A stretch of DNA of 52,907 nt from Fidelibacterota bacterium (lineage in GTDB: Bacteria; Fidelibacterota; Marinisomatia; SCGC-AAA003-L08; D37C17). The position numbers and the translations under genes were made by a program. Below the pieces are notes generated by a model, which ran no database searches, had not been told where the DNA came from, and saw only the letters and a program-made list of their open reading frames with translations. Shown here one piece after another: positions 16,046-25,444 of this stretch (the first letter of the stretch is position 1; the number at the start of each line of letters is the position of its first letter). The DNA lies in NCBI GenBank assembly GCA_002717625.1, contig PBEF01000023.1:106103-159009 (forward strand), read 5' to 3'.

Positions 16046-17300
16046 ATTTTTAATTAAAGGTCCAGCCAAGCTTAAAGGCTCTGTTAAAATTAGTGGATCA
16101 AAAAATGCAGCTCTCCCAATTATGGTTGCTTGTATTGGGTATCCTGGTATTTACACTTTAAACAATGTACCTGATCTTAGAGATACTAGAACGATTACAA
16201 AGTTAATGCAGGCTATAGGCTGTAAAATACATAGCAATAAAAACACCTTTATTATTAATTCTATTGATTGTAATAATCCTGTAGCTCCCTATGACTTAGT
16301 TAAAACTATGAGGGCTTCTTTTTATGTTTTAGGGCCTTTGCTATCTCGTTTTAAAAAAGCAAAAGTCTCACTTCCAGGTGGATGTGCATGGGGACCAAGA
16401 CCTGTAGATTTTCATATTAAAGCATTTGAGAAAATGGGCATAAATATAGCTTTAGATAAAGGTTATGTTTTCGCTGACGGAGAATTAGATAGTACTGTTA
16501 TTAATTTCAAAACATCTAGTGTAGGTGCAACAGGAAATGTTTTAATGGGATGTACTAATCTTGATAAAGAAGTTATAATTAATAATGCTGCAAGAGAACC
16601 TGAAATAGTTGACTTGTGTAATTTTTTAACTAAGATAGGTATGTCTATTGATGGAATAGGTACATCTATTTTAAGGATAAAAGGCATTCCAAATTCAGAT
16701 AATAAAACTAGAAAGATAACATACGATATAATACCTGATAGAATTGAAGCGGGTACTTTTTTAATAGCAGCTTTAATGACTAAAAGTGAAATTACTCTAA
16801 ATAATCTTATAGTAGATCATATACAGTCTATAATAGATAAAGCTAAAGAAATTGGAGCAGTTCTTTCAATGCATTCTAAGAATTCTCTTACCATTAAATA
16901 TGATAAAAATATTAAAGCGATAGATATTAAGACCGATATATATCCTGGGTTTCCAACTGACATGCAACCTCAATGGATATCTTTAATGAGTGTTTGTAAA
17001 GGAGAATCGAAAGTCAAAGATACAGTTTATTTTGATAGATTTTCACATATTCCTGAACTTATTAGAATGGGAGCTAATATAAAATTAGATAAAAATATAG
17101 CAACAATTAAAGGTGTTGAGACTTTGAGCGGTACCGAAGTTATGGCTGGAGATTTAAGAGCAGGCGCTGCATTAGTCTTGGCAGCTTTATGCGCTAAGCA
17201 TGATACCATTATAAGCAGAGTATATCATATTGATAGAGGTTATGAAGATATTGAATCAAAGCTAAAATCTTTGAATGTAGATATAGTTAGATTGAAATAA
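16038..17300 (+). CDS. murA: UDP-N-acetylglucosamine 1-carboxyvinyltransferase
   Basis: MurA transfers enolpyruvate to UDP-GlcNAc, the first committed step of peptidoglycan synthesis. K22 and N23 in GSKNAALPI bind substrate. The active-site Cys is C116 in PGGCAWGPRPVDFHI, the residue that fosfomycin alkylates. VGATGNVLM, PDRIEAGTFLIAA, YPGFPTDMQPQW and GDLRAGAALVLAAL are the other conserved boxes. At 420 residues the length is normal. It ends the operon; a 208-base AT-rich gap follows. Confidence 0.97.
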   Translation: MDKFLIKGPAKLKGSVKISGSKNAALPIMVACIGYPGIYTLNNVPDLRDTRTITKLMQAIGCKIHSNKNTFIINSIDCNNPVAPYDLVKTMRASFYVLGPLLSRFKKAKVSLPGGCAWGPRPVDFHIKAFEKMGINIALDKGYVFADGELDSTVINFKTSSVGATGNVLMGCTNLDKEVIINNAAREPEIVDLCNFLTKIGMSIDGIGTSILRIKGIPNSDNKTRKITYDIIPDRIEAGTFLIAALMTKSEITLNNLIVDHIQSIIDKAKEIGAVLSMHSKNSLTIKYDKNIKAIDIKTDIYPGFPTDMQPQWISLMSVCKGESKVKDTVYFDRFSHIPELIRMGANIKLDKNIATIKGVETLSGTEVMAGDLRAGAALVLAALCAKHDTIISRVYHIDRGYEDIESKLKSLNVDIVRLK

Positions 17301-17318
17301 AAAAATATTATAGTTTTT

Positions 17319-17354
17319 GTTACAATTTTTAATTAATAAATAGTTGTAACTTTT
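17319..17354 (+). terminator. Possible terminator after murA
   Basis: GTTACAA (17319-17325) and TTGTAAC (17344-17350) are perfect inverted arms around an 18-base AT-only loop, followed by TTTT. It is weak and AT-rich, so it could also be an operator in the 208-base gap before the secreted protein gene. The rest of that gap is AT-rich, and I see no dependable promoter match in it. Confidence 0.4.
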
Positions 17355-17508
17355 AAATAATAATAATAATTTTTTATGATTGTTTCTTATTGAGTTTTAT
17401 TTTGAAATATCTTGTTACAAAAATACTTTATAAAATATTTGTATTTAATAAATAATTCTCATAAGTTAATACAAGCGTTTTTAGTTATAAAATAAAAGGA
17501 GTATAGAA

Positions 17509-18240
17509 ATGAAAAAAGTAGTCGCTTTATTTGCAGGTTTATCTTTACTAACATTATCTTTTGCATCAGATGCAACTATCAAGTTAGAAAAGGTTAGTAA
17601 AAATCAATTAAATGTAGCGTTAGATGCTACAGAAGATGTTTATGGCTTACAGTTTGATGTTGTATGTAATTCAAAAATTTCTAAAGAAGAAGTAAAACAT
17701 GCTTTTGCAGAAAATGATTTAAGATCTAATATGAGTGTTTATAGTAGACTTAGAGAAGATGGTTCTGTTAGAGTGATTATGTTTGACATGACTGGTAAAT
17801 CTATTGTTACTGCTAATAATGTTGAAAATGTTATTACTATGGATTTAAACAGTGAAAATAAAGATTCAAAGTGCACTTGTGAGAATGTAGTTCTTGCAGG
17901 AAAAAATGGTGGTAGCTTTGAGAATGTAAAACCTATATATGAGGATAACCAACAAACTCATTCTACTTCTCCATTGCAAACAAAGGTTAAAGGAAACTAT
18001 CCTAACCCTTTTAATCCAACTACAACTATTGAGTTTGATTTAGCAGAAGATGGTCTTGTTAGTATTGTTATTTATGATATACAAGGAAGAAAAGTTTCTG
18101 AATTATTCAATGGTGAATTATCAAAAGGATTTTCACATCAGTATAATTGGGACGCATCTTCAGTAGCAAGTGGTAAGTACTTTGCTGTTATTAGTGCTCC
18201 TAATTTTACAGATACAATAAATATGACACTACTTAAATAG
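17509..18240 (+). CDS. Secreted cohesin-like protein with T9SS-type C-terminal tail
   Basis: A signal peptide (MKKVVALFAGLSLLTLSFA) is followed by about 130 residues that resemble the cohesin beta-sandwich: NVALDATEDVYGLQFDVVC, VRVIMFDMTG and a later ENVVLAGKNGGSFENV strand. After a Ser/Thr/Gln linker comes the C-terminal domain KGNYPNPFNPTTTIEFDL...VSIVIYDIQGRKVSELFNG...YFAVISAP. That domain is the FlgD/Por type used as a type IX secretion sorting tail. The protein is probably exported and anchored at the cell surface. It has an AAAGGAG ribosome-binding site and its own strong terminator, so it seems to be a stand-alone unit. The cohesin reading is by fold pattern only. Confidence 0.82.
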   Translation: MKKVVALFAGLSLLTLSFASDATIKLEKVSKNQLNVALDATEDVYGLQFDVVCNSKISKEEVKHAFAENDLRSNMSVYSRLREDGSVRVIMFDMTGKSIVTANNVENVITMDLNSENKDSKCTCENVVLAGKNGGSFENVKPIYEDNQQTHSTSPLQTKVKGNYPNPFNPTTTIEFDLAEDGLVSIVIYDIQGRKVSELFNGELSKGFSHQYNWDASSVASGKYFAVISAPNFTDTINMTLLK

Positions 18241-18264
18241 TATAGATAGAATTGTACTTCTTTT

Positions 18265-18298
18265 AAAGCCCCTATCTTCATTGATAGGGGCTTTTTTT
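18265..18298 (+). terminator. Rho-independent terminator
   Basis: A 12-base-pair stem AAAGCCCCTATC / GATAGGGGCTTT around the loop TTCATT is followed by an uninterrupted T run. It lies 24 bases after the secreted protein gene and separates it from trkA. Confidence 0.96.
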
Positions 18299-18314
18299 AT
18301 ATATAGAAAAAAAT

Positions 18315-19664
18315 ATGAGTTTAAAAATAGTCATTGTTGGAGCAGGAGAAGTAGGATATAATCTTTCTAAATATTTAGCAAATGAAGATTATGCTATAAC
18401 TGTAATAGATATTAATGAACATAAGTGTTCTAGGGTCAAAAATGCAATAGATGCAAAGGTTTTATGTGGGAACGGAGCTTCTCAGAGAGTTTTACAAAAG
18501 ATAGATATGGCTCAGATAGATTATTTTTTAGCTTTAACCCCATTAGATGAGATTAATCTTATTGCATCAAAGGCAGCTAAAGCATTAGGTGCAAAAAAAA
18601 TTATTGCGCGTTTAAGAAATACTGAATTCAATCATAAAGAAGCAGTGCTTAAACCTGTTGATTTTGATATTAATTATGTTTCATATCCGGAAAAAGCTGC
18701 ACAGAAAGAAATTGAAAAATTAATAAGAAGAACTTCAGCTGTAGAAGTTATAAGTTTTAATAATGATAAAATTACATTGGTAGGGATAAAACTTGAAGTC
18801 TCTTCACCTTTAGTAGGAAGATCTATTAAGAATGTAAAATTAGCTAATCCTTTTATAAATCATCAAACTTGTGTTGTTTATAGAGGAGATTCTAGCTTTA
18901 TTCCACATGCTAATACAGTTTATAATAAAAACGATGTTGTTTATTTTTTATCTAGAACAGAAGATGTTGATTTAATACAGCAAATGGCAGGAAAGCCTTC
19001 TTTTAACGTTAAAAATATAATGATAATAGGAGCTGGAAAAATAGGTAGGCTTTTATCAAAGGCTTTACAATATGATTATAACTTAAAGGTAATTGAAAAA
19101 TCTGAAGATAAAGCTAATAGATATAATTCTTCTCTTTCTAATACTTTAATGCTAATAGGTAATGCTCTTGATACTGAATTTTTAGAATCAGAAAATATTT
19201 ATGAAACAGATTGCTTTATAGCTGCAACAGAAGATGAACAAACAAATATAATGTCTTCTCTTCTAGCTAAAGATTATGGTGTTAAACAGGTGATAGTACA
19301 TATTTCAACAACCAATTATATTAAACCTATGAGAAGAATGGGTATTGATGCAATTGTAAGTAAAAATATATCTGCAGTTAATGAAGTTTTTAAATTTATT
19401 CATACTGATCAGCAGGAAATTGAAATATCAAGATTTGAAGATATTGATATAGATGCAATAGAATTAGATGTAATTGAAGAATCAAAATATTTAAAAAAGA
19501 AATACAATATATCTAATTTACCCGATAGTATTTGCTTAGGTGCTATAATCAGAAATAATGAAATTATTATTCCTAATATAAAGTCTAATATACAAGCAGG
19601 AGATAAATTATTAATATTTTTAAAGCCAGAATATATATCAAAGGTAGAGAATTTATTCCAGTAA
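18315..19664 (+). CDS. trkA: Trk potassium uptake regulatory protein TrkA
   Basis: TrkA is the cytoplasmic NAD-binding subunit that gates the TrkH potassium channel. It contains two RCK halves. The first has IVGAGEVGYNLSKYLA at 6-21, and the second has IIGAGKIGRLLSKAL near 236-250. Each half ends with a TrkA-C domain (VKLANPF... and the final GDKLLIFLKPEY). Both nucleotide loops are intact. The length of 449 is normal. It starts 17 bases after a strong terminator and is followed six bases later by trkH, forming a complete uptake pair. Confidence 0.95.
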   Translation: MSLKIVIVGAGEVGYNLSKYLANEDYAITVIDINEHKCSRVKNAIDAKVLCGNGASQRVLQKIDMAQIDYFLALTPLDEINLIASKAAKALGAKKIIARLRNTEFNHKEAVLKPVDFDINYVSYPEKAAQKEIEKLIRRTSAVEVISFNNDKITLVGIKLEVSSPLVGRSIKNVKLANPFINHQTCVVYRGDSSFIPHANTVYNKNDVVYFLSRTEDVDLIQQMAGKPSFNVKNIMIIGAGKIGRLLSKALQYDYNLKVIEKSEDKANRYNSSLSNTLMLIGNALDTEFLESENIYETDCFIAATEDEQTNIMSSLLAKDYGVKQVIVHISTTNYIKPMRRMGIDAIVSKNISAVNEVFKFIHTDQQEIEISRFEDIDIDAIELDVIEESKYLKKKYNISNLPDSICLGAIIRNNEIIIPNIKSNIQAGDKLLIFLKPEYISKVENLFQ

Positions 19665-19669
19665 ATTAA

Positions 19670-21172
19670 ATGTTAAATATTAGAGTTTTAAATATCATTG
19701 GACTTGTAATGATTTTTTTATCATTCTTAATGATTCCAAGTAGTCTTTGGTCTATTTTTTATTGCTTAGAGTATACTCTTCAAGATCAAGAATTTTTTGA
19801 TTTTATTGCTATCTTAAAATCTACTTTAATGTCTTTCTTATGTGGATCTTTATTGTTTTTGTTCACATATAAAAAAAAGAAAAAGAAACAAAGAGAATTA
19901 CAACCTAGAGATGGTTTTGTAATAGTTACATTAGGTTGGATTTTTATAACAATATTAAGTTCTTTTCCTTATTATTTTTCATTTACAAATTTATCTTTTA
20001 CTGATTCTTTTTTTGAATCTATGTCAGGCCTTACAACTACGGGAGCTACTATACTTGGTCATTCTTCAACTTTTCAAATTGAAGAATTATCTAAAGGACT
20101 TTTATTTTGGCGTAGTTTTACGCAGTTTATAGGTGGAATGGGTATTATTGTATTTAGTATTGCTATATTGCCTATGTTTGGTATTGGAGGAGTACAATTA
20201 TTTAGAGCTGAAGTTGCGGGCCCTGTTGCTGAGAAGATAACTCCTAGAGTAAAACAAACTGCAAAATTACTATGGGGCATCTATGTTGGATTGGTTTTGT
20301 TGCAGACGTTAATACTTAAGCTTGAGGGTATGTCTTGGTTTGATTCTTTATGTCATTCTTTTACAACAATAGCAACTGCTGGTTTTTCTACAAAGAATGC
20401 AAGCATTGCTAGTTATAACTCATCTGTAATAGAAATTACAATAATTGTTTTTATGATTTTAGCTGCAACTAATTTTTCATTACATTATTTGTTTTTAGCA
20501 AAAAAAAGATTTGACTACTTTAAAGATGAAGAGTTTAGAGTATATTTTATAATATTAATTTTTCTATCATGCTTGATGTTTTTTGATATTTCTTTTAACG
20601 GTCATTATGGTTTAAGCTTTAATTCTTTTAAAGATGCTTTATTTACAACAACATCACTTTTAACTACTACAGGATTCACTACAGCAGATTATGAAACTTT
20701 CCCAAATATTTCTAAAGTTTGTATTTTCTTTCTATTCTTTATTGGAGGAACAGCAGGTTCAACAACGGGAGCAATAAAGATTATAAGAACTCTTTTAGTT
20801 GTGAAGTATTTATCATATGAGGTGAAAAAATTAATACATCCACAAGGGGCATACTCTATTAAAATAGGGGGAAATGCAGTCCCTGATAATGTAGTGAAAA
20901 ACACATTAGGTTTTTATCTTTTTTATATATTTATATTTGTTATTGTTTCTGTTTTCTTATCATTTTATGGATTTGATATGATAACATCTTTATCTGCATC
21001 TGCATCTTCTTTAGGTAATATTGGTCCTTCTTTAGGGTCTGTAGGTCCTACTGATACATGGGGACATTTCCCTCCTTCTGCAAAATGGTTAATTTCTTTT
21101 TGTATGCTTTTAGGAAGACTTGAAATATTTACAGTTGTAATTTTATTCAGTAGAACATTTTGGAAGGCATAA
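19670..21172 (+). CDS. trkH: Trk potassium transporter subunit TrkH
   Basis: TrkH forms the membrane pore for potassium uptake. Selectivity-filter turns recur in the four pore loops: MSGLTTTGATIL (about 113-124), TTIATAGFST, TTTSLLTTTGFTTADYE and the last SASASSLGNIGPSLG. FWRSFTQFIGGMGIIVFSIAILP is a hallmark of the family. GGTAGSTTGAIKIIR is the conserved helix break near the gate. The 500-residue length and about ten membrane segments fit. It is coupled to trkA and followed by lepA after six bases. Confidence 0.95.
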   Translation: MLNIRVLNIIGLVMIFLSFLMIPSSLWSIFYCLEYTLQDQEFFDFIAILKSTLMSFLCGSLLFLFTYKKKKKKQRELQPRDGFVIVTLGWIFITILSSFPYYFSFTNLSFTDSFFESMSGLTTTGATILGHSSTFQIEELSKGLLFWRSFTQFIGGMGIIVFSIAILPMFGIGGVQLFRAEVAGPVAEKITPRVKQTAKLLWGIYVGLVLLQTLILKLEGMSWFDSLCHSFTTIATAGFSTKNASIASYNSSVIEITIIVFMILAATNFSLHYLFLAKKRFDYFKDEEFRVYFIILIFLSCLMFFDISFNGHYGLSFNSFKDALFTTTSLLTTTGFTTADYETFPNISKVCIFFLFFIGGTAGSTTGAIKIIRTLLVVKYLSYEVKKLIHPQGAYSIKIGGNAVPDNVVKNTLGFYLFYIFIFVIVSVFLSFYGFDMITSLSASASSLGNIGPSLGSVGPTDTWGHFPPSAKWLISFCMLLGRLEIFTVVILFSRTFWKA

Positions 21173-21178
21173 TAAATT

Positions 21179-22984
21179 ATGTCTGATAGAACATTGAAAA
21201 TAAGAAATTTTTGCATTATAGCTCATATAGATCATGGTAAGTCAACCCTTGCAGATAGGATGCTTGAACTAACTGATACTGTAAATATCGCATCAAAAGA
21301 TTCACAAGTTTTAGATGATATGGACTTAGAAAAAGAACGAGGAATTACAATTAAATCACATCCTATCCAAATGAATTTTAATAATAATGGTAAACAATAT
21401 ATTTTGAATTTAATTGATACACCAGGACATGTAGACTTTACATATGAGGTATCTAGAAGTATGGCTGCATGTGAAGGTGCATTATTATTAATAGACTCAA
21501 CTCAAGGAGTAGAAGCTCAAACAGTATCAAATACATATTTAGCTTTAGATTCAAATTTAGAGATTATACCAGTATTAAATAAAATTGATATGAAAAATTC
21601 TAATATTGAAGATACAAAGGAACAAGTTTGTGAATTGCTAGGTGTTGAAAAAAATAAAATTTTATCTATTAGTGCAAAATCAGGAGAAGGGGTAGAAGAT
21701 GTTTTTAGCTCTATTATAGAAGAAATTCCAGCACCTGAATCTTCTAGAGATGATAAATTGAAAGCTTTAATATTTGATTCGTATTTTGATCAGTATAGAG
21801 GTGTTGTAGTTTATGTGAGAATTGTTTCTGGAAGTATTTCAAAAAAAACAATAGTTAAATTTTTTAAATATCAAGGTTTTTGTGAAGTCGTTGAAGTTGG
21901 AATTTTAAAAATTAAAAAAGAAGCAACTGATTCACTTTCAACTGGAGATGTTGGATATATTGTTTTAAATATAAAAGATGTATCAAAAGTAAAAGTAGGT
22001 GATACCATTACAGACAAAAATGATCCTGTTGAATATCCTCTAGATGGTTATAAACCAATAAAACCAATGGTATTTAGTGGCCTTTATCCAATAGATTCAA
22101 AAGATTTTGAAGATTTGCGTTTAAGTTTAGATAAACTTAAACTTAATGATTCTTCTCTTAGCTATGAAGCAAATACTTCTACAGCTCTTGGTTTTGGTTT
22201 TAGATGTGGTTTTCTAGGCCCTTTGCATATGGAAATTATTCAAGAAAGGTTGGAGCGGGAGTTTGATTTAGATTTAATCTCAACTTGCCCAAATGTTATT
22301 TATAAAGTTGAGTTAAAAGATGGAGAGGTTATTAAGGTTAGTAATCCATCTGATTTACCAGATTCTGTTGATATTAATTCAATATACGAACCCTTTATTA
22401 AAGCGGAAATAATTTCTCCGAAAGATTTTATTGGATCAGTTATGTCACTGTGCACTACACATAGAGGAACTTATATTTCCACGCATTATTTATCAAGCGA
22501 TAAAGTTCAAATGGTTTTTGAAATGCCCTTAGCTGAAATAATTTTTGATTTTTTTGAAAAATTAAAATCATCAACAAAGGGCTATGCATCATTAGATTAT
22601 GAAATGATAGATGATAGAGTATCAAAACTTGTAAAACTAGATATCAAAGTTGCTGGAGATATTGTAGACGCTTTAAGTATTATTGTTCATAATAAAAATT
22701 CTTATAATCAAGGTTCAAAGCTATGTAAAAGGTTAAAAGAAGAGATACATAGACAACAATTTGAAATCCCCATACAAGCTGTTATTGGAAATAAAGTTAT
22801 TGCTAGAGAAACTGTTAAGGCTTTAAGAAAAAATGTTACTGCAAAATGTTATGGTGGAGATATTAGTCGTAAGAGGAAGTTATTAGAAAAACAGAAGAAA
22901 GGTAAAAAGAGGATGAAGCAGATTGGCAATGTTGAATTACCACAATCAGCCTTTTTAGCTATTTTGAAATCAGATAATGAGTAA
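21179..22984 (+). CDS. lepA: Elongation factor 4 (LepA), back-translocating GTPase
   Basis: LepA is a ribosome-associated GTPase related to EF-G. FCIIAHIDHGKSTLADRM (11-28) is the P-loop, EKERGITIKSH is switch I, DTPGHVDFTYEV is G3 and NKIDMKNS is G4. Domains II, III and V follow. The LepA-specific C-terminal domain ends in KVIARETVKALRKNVTAKCYGGDISRKRKLLEKQKKGKKRMK-type basic sequence (split here for length). At 601 residues it is full length. It overlaps the next gene by eight bases. Confidence 0.97.
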   Translation: MSDRTLKIRNFCIIAHIDHGKSTLADRMLELTDTVNIASKDSQVLDDMDLEKERGITIKSHPIQMNFNNNGKQYILNLIDTPGHVDFTYEVSRSMAACEGALLLIDSTQGVEAQTVSNTYLALDSNLEIIPVLNKIDMKNSNIEDTKEQVCELLGVEKNKILSISAKSGEGVEDVFSSIIEEIPAPESSRDDKLKALIFDSYFDQYRGVVVYVRIVSGSISKKTIVKFFKYQGFCEVVEVGILKIKKEATDSLSTGDVGYIVLNIKDVSKVKVGDTITDKNDPVEYPLDGYKPIKPMVFSGLYPIDSKDFEDLRLSLDKLKLNDSSLSYEANTSTALGFGFRCGFLGPLHMEIIQERLEREFDLDLISTCPNVIYKVELKDGEVIKVSNPSDLPDSVDINSIYEPFIKAEIISPKDFIGSVMSLCTTHRGTYISTHYLSSDKVQMVFEMPLAEIIFDFFEKLKSSTKGYASLDYEMIDDRVSKLVKLDIKVAGDIVDALSIIVHNKNSYNQGSKLCKRLKEEIHRQQFEIPIQAVIGNKVIARETVKALRKNVTAKCYGGDISRKRKLLEKQKKGKKRMKQIGNVELPQSAFLAILKSDNE

Positions 22985-23714
22985 AGATTCATCTAATAAT
23001 TACTTTGTCTATTCAAAGAATATTTTCACAAGTCTTATATTTATATTTCCATTTTTACTTATTTATGAAATTATATGTTTTTTTTATTTTAAAGGATTAG
23101 ACTATCAAATAAGGAATTCTGCAGATATAATATTTAGGCGTTTTTTTGATTCATTTGATATATTCTCAGAATATTTTTATCCTATAAGTTTATTAGCTTT
23201 GGTATTTATAATATTTTTTATCAAAAAGAGTGAGTTTGTTAATTTTGATATAAAATTTAATTATTTTTTTATAATGTTATTGGAAGGTTGTCTTTTTGGT
23301 CTTTTATTGTTATTTATAATAAATGATATATCTTTTATATCGTTTAAAAGTATAGCATATCAAGATGATTTTTTGTTAAACCTTTATCTTTGCATAGGAG
23401 CAGGAATATGGGAAGAAGCTTTGTTTAGATTCTTTTTATTTTCTTTTATTTATAAAATTTTATCTTATTTTGAAATAAATGATTCTTTTTTATCTTTATA
23501 TATTGCTATCTTTTTTTCAGCTTTATTATTTTCAGTATTTCATTATGTAGGAGATTCTGGAGAAATTTTTAATATCAATAGTTTTATAATTAGATTTTTA
23601 GCAGGTATATATTTATCTGTTTTATATTATTTTAGAGGTTTAGGTATAGTCGTTATGGCTCATGTAAGTTATGATTTTATTTTAGTTTCATTACCCTTAA
23701 TTTATACTAGTTAA
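22977..23714 (+). CDS. CPBP-family intramembrane protease
   Basis: This is a multi-pass membrane protein of 245 residues with about seven hydrophobic segments. The CPBP/Abi signature is present: WEEALFRFFLF near 145-155 supplies the EExxxR motif. FSVFHYVGDSG carries the first conserved His, and VMAHVSYDF carries the second. Known relatives include CAAX-type proteases and bacteriocin immunity proteins. No function can be fixed here. The ATG lies inside the end of lepA. Confidence 0.85.
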   Translation: MSKDSSNNYFVYSKNIFTSLIFIFPFLLIYEIICFFYFKGLDYQIRNSADIIFRRFFDSFDIFSEYFYPISLLALVFIIFFIKKSEFVNFDIKFNYFFIMLLEGCLFGLLLLFIINDISFISFKSIAYQDDFLLNLYLCIGAGIWEEALFRFFLFSFIYKILSYFEINDSFLSLYIAIFFSALLFSVFHYVGDSGEIFNINSFIIRFLAGIYLSVLYYFRGLGIVVMAHVSYDFILVSLPLIYTS

Positions 23715-23727
23715 AAAGACTTAAAAT

Positions 23728-24624
23728 ATGTACCCTATTATATTTGAATATAAATTTTTAAAAATATCTTCTTATGGTTTAATGCTGATGCTTGCTTTTC
23801 TTACCTGTAATTATTTATTAAGAAAATATCTTTTAAAAATCAATCAAGAACCAAAAATAGCAGATGATATTATATTTTATGCTGCTTTAGGAGGTATTTT
23901 AGGGTCAAAATTATATTATGTAGCTGAACAAGCTTTGTATTATTCTGACTATTCTAATATTGAAGGATTAATGTTAATATTTGAAGGTTTATATAAGTTT
24001 GATATTTCTATTATTTTTTTAGGAATAAATCAATTTGGTTCAGGTTTAGTTTTTTTAGGTGGATTGATTGGAGGTTTTATATCAGTAACGTATTATATAA
24101 AAAGGAATTCTTTAGATACTCTTGAAGTTTATGATTGGGTAGCTCCTTTTTTAGCTCTAGGACATGCTATAGGACGACTGGGTTGTTTTTTGGTTGGAGA
24201 TTGTTATGGAAAGCCTTGTAGTCTACCATGGGCTGTTACATTCAAAGAAGGACTCCCGCCTACCACATTTGAAAGTTTTAAATATAATTATCCCACTGTA
24301 TTTAATCAGGAATATTTTTCATCAATTTATTCTCCTGGGGATTACGTGTATGTTCATCCAACTCAGATTTATGAATTTGCTTTATATTTTTTAATTTTCC
24401 TATATCTCGAAAAAATTAAAAAGAATAAATCCTATAATGGAATTGTTATGTTTGAATATTTATTTTTAGCAGGAACAGCACGGTTTCTTATTGAATTTCT
24501 CAGATTGAATCCTGGCTATTTGTTTAATTTTTCAGGAGCACAAGTTATATCATTGGCGATGATACTGGTATCATCGTTTTTAATGTATTTTCATAGAAAA
24601 AAAGTATCTAATGGAATACGTTGA
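23728..24624 (+). CDS. lgt: Prolipoprotein diacylglyceryl transferase
   Basis: Lgt attaches diacylglycerol to the lipobox Cys of prelipoproteins in the inner membrane. The Lgt signature HAIGRLGCFLVGDCYGKP near residues 147-164 is intact, and SSYGLMLMLAF opens the first helix. VHPTQIYEFALY matches the second conserved box, followed by RFLIEFLRLNPG. The 298-residue length and about seven membrane helices are normal. Lipoprotein-type sequence (LLSC) occurs two genes downstream. Confidence 0.95.
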   Translation: MYPIIFEYKFLKISSYGLMLMLAFLTCNYLLRKYLLKINQEPKIADDIIFYAALGGILGSKLYYVAEQALYYSDYSNIEGLMLIFEGLYKFDISIIFLGINQFGSGLVFLGGLIGGFISVTYYIKRNSLDTLEVYDWVAPFLALGHAIGRLGCFLVGDCYGKPCSLPWAVTFKEGLPPTTFESFKYNYPTVFNQEYFSSIYSPGDYVYVHPTQIYEFALYFLIFLYLEKIKKNKSYNGIVMFEYLFLAGTARFLIEFLRLNPGYLFNFSGAQVISLAMILVSSFLMYFHRKKVSNGIR

Positions 24625-25444
24625 TTGCATTTTATGTAGAAGTAATAAAAGTTCGTATTATAAAAAAATTAAAGAGCCTCTTAAGTCTACTTATTTTACA
24701 TTAGTAAAATGCAATGATTGTAGATTGATTTATCTGAATCCTAGGCCTGATGAAAGTGAAATTATTAAATATTATACTTCATCTTACTTGCCTCACAGAA
24801 AAGATAAAAGCCCGTTTATTTTTATTTATTCTCTTATTCAAAAAGCAGCTTTTTTTTGGAAATACAAACTAATATTAAAACACTCTCCTCGCTGTAAGAA
24901 AATTTTAGATTATGGAGGTGGTAATGGAAGCTTTTCTAGCTATTTAAATAAATTAGAAATTGATACAATTAATTATGATCCGCACATTAATGACAAATTA
25001 AAGATAGCAGATTATATTGAAAATAAAAAATTTGATGTTATTACACTCTGGCATGCAATGGAACATATACATGATATAAAAACAACATTTAGTCATATTT
25101 CTGAATCGCTTAAAGAAGATGGGATTTTAATGATTGCTATTCCTAATCATGATGCATATGAAAGAAAAACTTATTATCGTAATAATTGGGTTGCTTATGA
25201 TGTCCCTAGACATTTGTATCATTTTACCTTTAATACATTTGAAAAGTTAATTAAAAAACATAATTTTTATATTGAAGATTTCCATGTAATGTATCAAGAT
25301 ACATTTTTTAATACATTGATGAGTTTTAAAGGTAAAAATTTAATAAAATTAATATATCGCATACTTGAAACTTTGTTTAATATATATAAAAACAGGAAAC
25401 TTTCATCATCATTGCTATTTATATGCAAAAGAAAATCTTTATAA
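24611..25444 (+). CDS. SAM-dependent methyltransferase with N-terminal zinc ribbon
   Basis: The N-terminus has CILCRS and later KCNDCRLIYLNPRP, a C..C / C..C pair that probably binds zinc. A class I methyltransferase fold follows, with ILDYGGGNGSFSSYL near residues 97-111 as the SAM motif. WHAMEHIHDI matches a late motif typical of Methyltransf_12/23 type enzymes, often seen in glycan or quinone modification. It overlaps lgt by 14 bases and the following lipoprotein gene by 22 bases. The substrate is unknown. Confidence 0.85.
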   Translation: MEYVDCILCRSNKSSYYKKIKEPLKSTYFTLVKCNDCRLIYLNPRPDESEIIKYYTSSYLPHRKDKSPFIFIYSLIQKAAFFWKYKLILKHSPRCKKILDYGGGNGSFSSYLNKLEIDTINYDPHINDKLKIADYIENKKFDVITLWHAMEHIHDIKTTFSHISESLKEDGILMIAIPNHDAYERKTYYRNNWVAYDVPRHLYHFTFNTFEKLIKKHNFYIEDFHVMYQDTFFNTLMSFKGKNLIKLIYRILETLFNIYKNRKLSSSLLFICKRKSL

